From an uncultured Limosilactobacillus sp. (GTDB lineage Bacteria; Bacillota; Bacilli; Lactobacillales; Lactobacillaceae): a stretch of 64,000 bases of DNA. Below are positions 61,884-64,000 of this stretch, piece after piece. The stretch covers positions 197,597 through 261,596 of the forward strand of contig NZ_CAKPYE010000001.1 of assembly GCF_934202705.1 (NCBI RefSeq), written 5' to 3'. The notes beneath the pieces are model-generated. The model was not told the origin of the DNA. It saw only the letters and a list, made by a program, of their open reading frames with translations, and did no database searches. A program made the position numbers and the translations under genes. Position 1 is the first letter of the stretch; every line of letters starts with the position of its first letter.

Positions 61884-63188
61884 CTACCACTTCAAACCTA
61901 AGAAGCGTTCATTGTCACGGACAAAATATTGAAACATATCACAAGTGTGGTCATCTTCCTTGATAACTTTGGGATCATCACTCTGTAACGTGTTCTCGTC
62001 CCATTGATACTTACGATGTTCAGCAATAAAGATGTCGTTCTCTGAACGCTTCAGGTAATAAAAACGACCCTGTGCTAGTAAATCTTGCACACGGTCAATC
62101 ATGTCTACTTTTTTCAATTTGTTTACTTTATGCCAATGGATACCAAAATCATTGTAGAACTGGTTATCTAAGGCCCCTTCAGCAGAGTCAATTGTCATGT
62201 TTGTAGGCTGTTTCCCTAACCAATCGGATACTTTATCAACGAACTGTTTCAAATCCTTAGATAACTCGCTAGGCGGTTTCTTATGCGCCTTACCTTGTGG
62301 ACTGTAGTAATAGGTATTTAGCAAAATCACATTGCCCTTTTTGGTCACTCCATAAGCACCACACGTTGTGGCAGATACTTCATGCCCAGTATCAACAGAA
62401 TAGAAAACGTTGGTAATAACATCACCATCTGGTAATTGCTCCAGTGGTTTGAAGTTATCCATGTTGTAGATGTTAGTACCTAAGCCGACGACTTCGCCAA
62501 GGTATAGCCAGCGATAGTAATCAGGGTCGTTCTTCTTGTAGCGGTTGATTAATGCTAACTGCTGATCAGTAGTAAAACCCCATTTATCATCAAGGTAAGT
62601 TGAAGTATCAACAAAGCAATCATCATCCTGTTCCTGTTGCTCAATCCACTCATTGATCCAGTCATAGGGATTTTTAGGTGGGTTATAACTATAAAAAACA
62701 GTAACGTGATCAATAAATGAAGGCTTCTGTCGAATAAATGTAGGGTTAGCCTGATCAAAAATATCTTGGCTTTTAAAGTTAGCTGCTTCTTCATACCAAA
62801 CCGCAATCACGTTATCAACAATATTGGACTTTAACTTCATGGGGTCATCGCCACCATAGAAATAAAACGTTGAACCCGTTCGTTTATGAACAATTCGTAA
62901 TGGTGATTTGTAGTAGTTGTATTCGTCATTCAGATTCAGCATTGTTAACGCCCACATGATCTGGTTATAAACCGAGTCATGTAAGTAACTAGCGTTTTCA
63001 CGTACTGCAATCGCATTAACTCGTTTATTAAGCTGCGTCCAATGTTTCATCATCGTAACTAACTTCATGCTGATTACTGACGACTTGAAACTACCACGTC
63101 CGCCTTTAGCGATAATGTACGGCTTATTAGTTCGCCACAACGGGTAGAAATGAGGATTAATCATTCGACTTAACTTAATGGTCGTCAT
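61884..63188 (-). CDS. terL: Terminase large subunit
   Basis: This 434-residue motor protein has Walker A as KGGRGSFKSSVISM, Walker B as IAVWYEEAANF, and the nuclease acidic residues in YSVDTGHEVSATTCG and TIDSAEGALDNQF. It belongs to the PBSX-like group. The start ATG lies inside the end of terS. Confidence 0.93.
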   Translation of the reverse strand: MTTIKLSRMINPHFYPLWRTNKPYIIAKGGRGSFKSSVISMKLVTMMKHWTQLNKRVNAIAVRENASYLHDSVYNQIMWALTMLNLNDEYNYYKSPLRIVHKRTGSTFYFYGGDDPMKLKSNIVDNVIAVWYEEAANFKSQDIFDQANPTFIRQKPSFIDHVTVFYSYNPPKNPYDWINEWIEQQEQDDDCFVDTSTYLDDKWGFTTDQQLALINRYKKNDPDYYRWLYLGEVVGLGTNIYNMDNFKPLEQLPDGDVITNVFYSVDTGHEVSATTCGAYGVTKKGNVILLNTYYYSPQGKAHKKPPSELSKDLKQFVDKVSDWLGKQPTNMTIDSAEGALDNQFYNDFGIHWHKVNKLKKVDMIDRVQDLLAQGRFYYLKRSENDIFIAEHRKYQWDENTLQSDDPKVIKEDDHTCDMFQYFVRDNERFLGLKW

Positions 63189-63681
63189 CACTCATCCCTC
63201 CAATATCGTCAACCAATGTGGTACTTTCGTTGCTATCATTATCACCAGTAAGTTCATTACGTTTCCATTCGGCAGTATCAGCCTCTGCCTGTAGTTTCTT
63301 TAATTGTGCTGCTACCAACGGATCATTCAGTGGATACCGCTTCATCAATTCCTTAGCAGCCGTTAGTCGGTCTTTGAAACTTGGCTTTTTCTCAACGGTG
63401 ACAACATCATCGCCTGTCGGTAAGGCAACTTCTTCAGTCTCTTCTTCACGTAACACCCGAGTATAAAACTGAAGCACCTCTTTAGCGTCTGCAATCTTAT
63501 GCGATTCGATTTCAGCCATTTTAGCGTCAACATAGGATTTTATTCCCACATTTTCCAACATTTTGGAAGAACTGGACTTAGCGTACTTATCTGAATATCC
63601 AGCTTTAATGGCAGATTGCATAGCATTACCACTTTTGATATATTCATCCGCAAATAATCTTTGCTTTGCAGTTAGCTTCAT
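63175..63681 (-). CDS. terS: Terminase small subunit
   Basis: This 168-residue DNA-recognition protein begins MKLTAKQRLFADEYIKSGNA, the typical terminase_2 helix-turn-helix. Central helices oligomerise, and an acidic C-terminus (SNESTTLVDDIGGMSDDDH) contacts TerL. Both ends overlap neighbouring genes by a few bases. Confidence 0.93.
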   Translation of the reverse strand: MKLTAKQRLFADEYIKSGNAMQSAIKAGYSDKYAKSSSSKMLENVGIKSYVDAKMAEIESHKIADAKEVLQFYTRVLREEETEEVALPTGDDVVTVEKKPSFKDRLTAAKELMKRYPLNDPLVAAQLKKLQAEADTAEWKRNELTGDNDSNESTTLVDDIGGMSDDDH

Positions 63682-63851
63682 GTCATCTCACCACACCTCC
63701 GTTTTTTATGTAAACTAATAGCCGACACGTTCTTGGAATATGCCGACTGCTTATCTTTCTTATGTAATTTTTCGTATGTATGTTCCGCCTTAATCAACGC
63801 TTGGTGTTCTTGCCAGCTATTGACTAAGCCGTATTGTTTCGTGCTACGCAT
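63678..63851 (-). CDS. Small prophage protein before terS, 57 aa
   Basis: The basic product starts MRSTKQYGLVNSWQEHQALI and ends KKRRCGEMT. Its ATG overlaps the preceding stop (TAATG) and its own stop overlaps terS (ATGA), so it is translated by coupling. No family is recognised. Confidence 0.6.
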   Translation of the reverse strand: MRSTKQYGLVNSWQEHQALIKAEHTYEKLHKKDKQSAYSKNVSAISLHKKRRCGEMT

Positions 63852-63973
63852 TAATTCAACCCCACAACAAAAGCCCGCAACCACCAGTCGTGATCACGAG
63901 CTTCAATTTGATTTCGTTTTCTATAAATGTAATCAGCCCACCATAGGGCAATGAGTTTACTCCGTGTGTCCAT
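63851..63973 (-). CDS. Small prophage protein, 40 aa
   Basis: AGGAGG lies 8 nt before the ATG at 63973. The product MDTRSKLIALWWADYIYRKR ... is Trp-rich and basic. It is the first gene seen before the terminase block and is translationally coupled to the 57-aa gene. No family is recognised. Confidence 0.55.
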   Translation of the reverse strand: MDTRSKLIALWWADYIYRKRNQIEARDHDWWLRAFVVGLN

Positions 63974-64000
63974 CGTGAGCCTCCTACTATATATCTACTA

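Larger units (their letters stand above)
37600..64000 (-). mobile_element. Siphovirus-type prophage, partial
   Basis: Genes for packaging, head, tail and lysis lie in the usual order, all on the minus strand, from the terminase at 63.7 kb to the endolysin at 38.5 kb, followed by higBA. The portal and minor capsid genes are A118-like and the head-tail genes are the Minor_capsid_1/2/3 set found in Firmicutes siphoviruses. The replication, lysogeny and integrase part lies beyond the window end. The left limit is approximate. Confidence 0.9.

Overview
The window looks like the chromosome of a heterofermentative Lactobacillaceae member, probably Limosilactobacillus-like. The evidence is moderate-to-low GC, PepV, an Apf-type LysM protein, a YSIRK/LPQTG mucin-binding adhesin, a T-box on leuS and an SMK (SAM-III) riboswitch on metK. 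The species cannot be resolved from the sequence alone. No rRNA, tRNA, IS element or CRISPR array was found.

Left part, 1-31.9 kb, is core chromosome. It holds a CPBP protease, a LacI regulator, a deoxynucleoside kinase, a cell-wall block (glucosaminidase and L,D-transpeptidase, the latter with a perfect WalR box), pepV-uspA, nnrD and a Cof phosphatase, and a MurJ/SpoVB-type flippase. Then come leuS with its T-box, metK with its SMK box, tag, an MFS exporter, perR with a Per-box-like site, hsp20 under CIRCE, an Apf-like protein and an NCS2 permease. Last are an apparent nrdD-nrdG-sufC-sufD-sufB operon behind two NrdR boxes and a two-gene amino-acid uptake unit.

32.1-36.9 kb is one large mucin-binding adhesin gene split into three frames. 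Each break lies at a run of C on the coding strand (C5 and C6), and losing one base at each would restore a protein of about 1571 residues.

From about 37.6 kb to the window end is a prophage read right to left: small and large terminase, portal, minor head protein, scaffold, capsid, head-tail connectors, tail tube, tail chaperones, tape measure, Dit, NlpC/P60 tail endopeptidase, fibre proteins, BppU, three paralogous fibre-tip genes, XkdX, a lysis region and HigBA at the edge. The integrase/lysogeny end lies beyond 64 kb.

Most notable points: (1) two of the three fibre-tip paralogues are interrupted at a G7 or G8 tract immediately followed by TAA, and one extra G in each gives proteins of 159 and 145 aa, matching the intact 146-aa paralogue, so they may be a phase-variable receptor-binding set; (2) the capsid gene ends in a CCCAAAA slippery site plus hairpin leading into a start-less HeH-domain frame, a likely -1 programmed frameshift; (3) the holin carries an amber codon near its start while the endolysin has its own signal peptide; (4) a 29-aa peptide gene with a masked ribosome-binding site faces a divergent small RNA, and a degenerate relative sits at the prophage edge; (5) SufBCD lacks SufS/SufU and follows the anaerobic ribonucleotide reductase genes.
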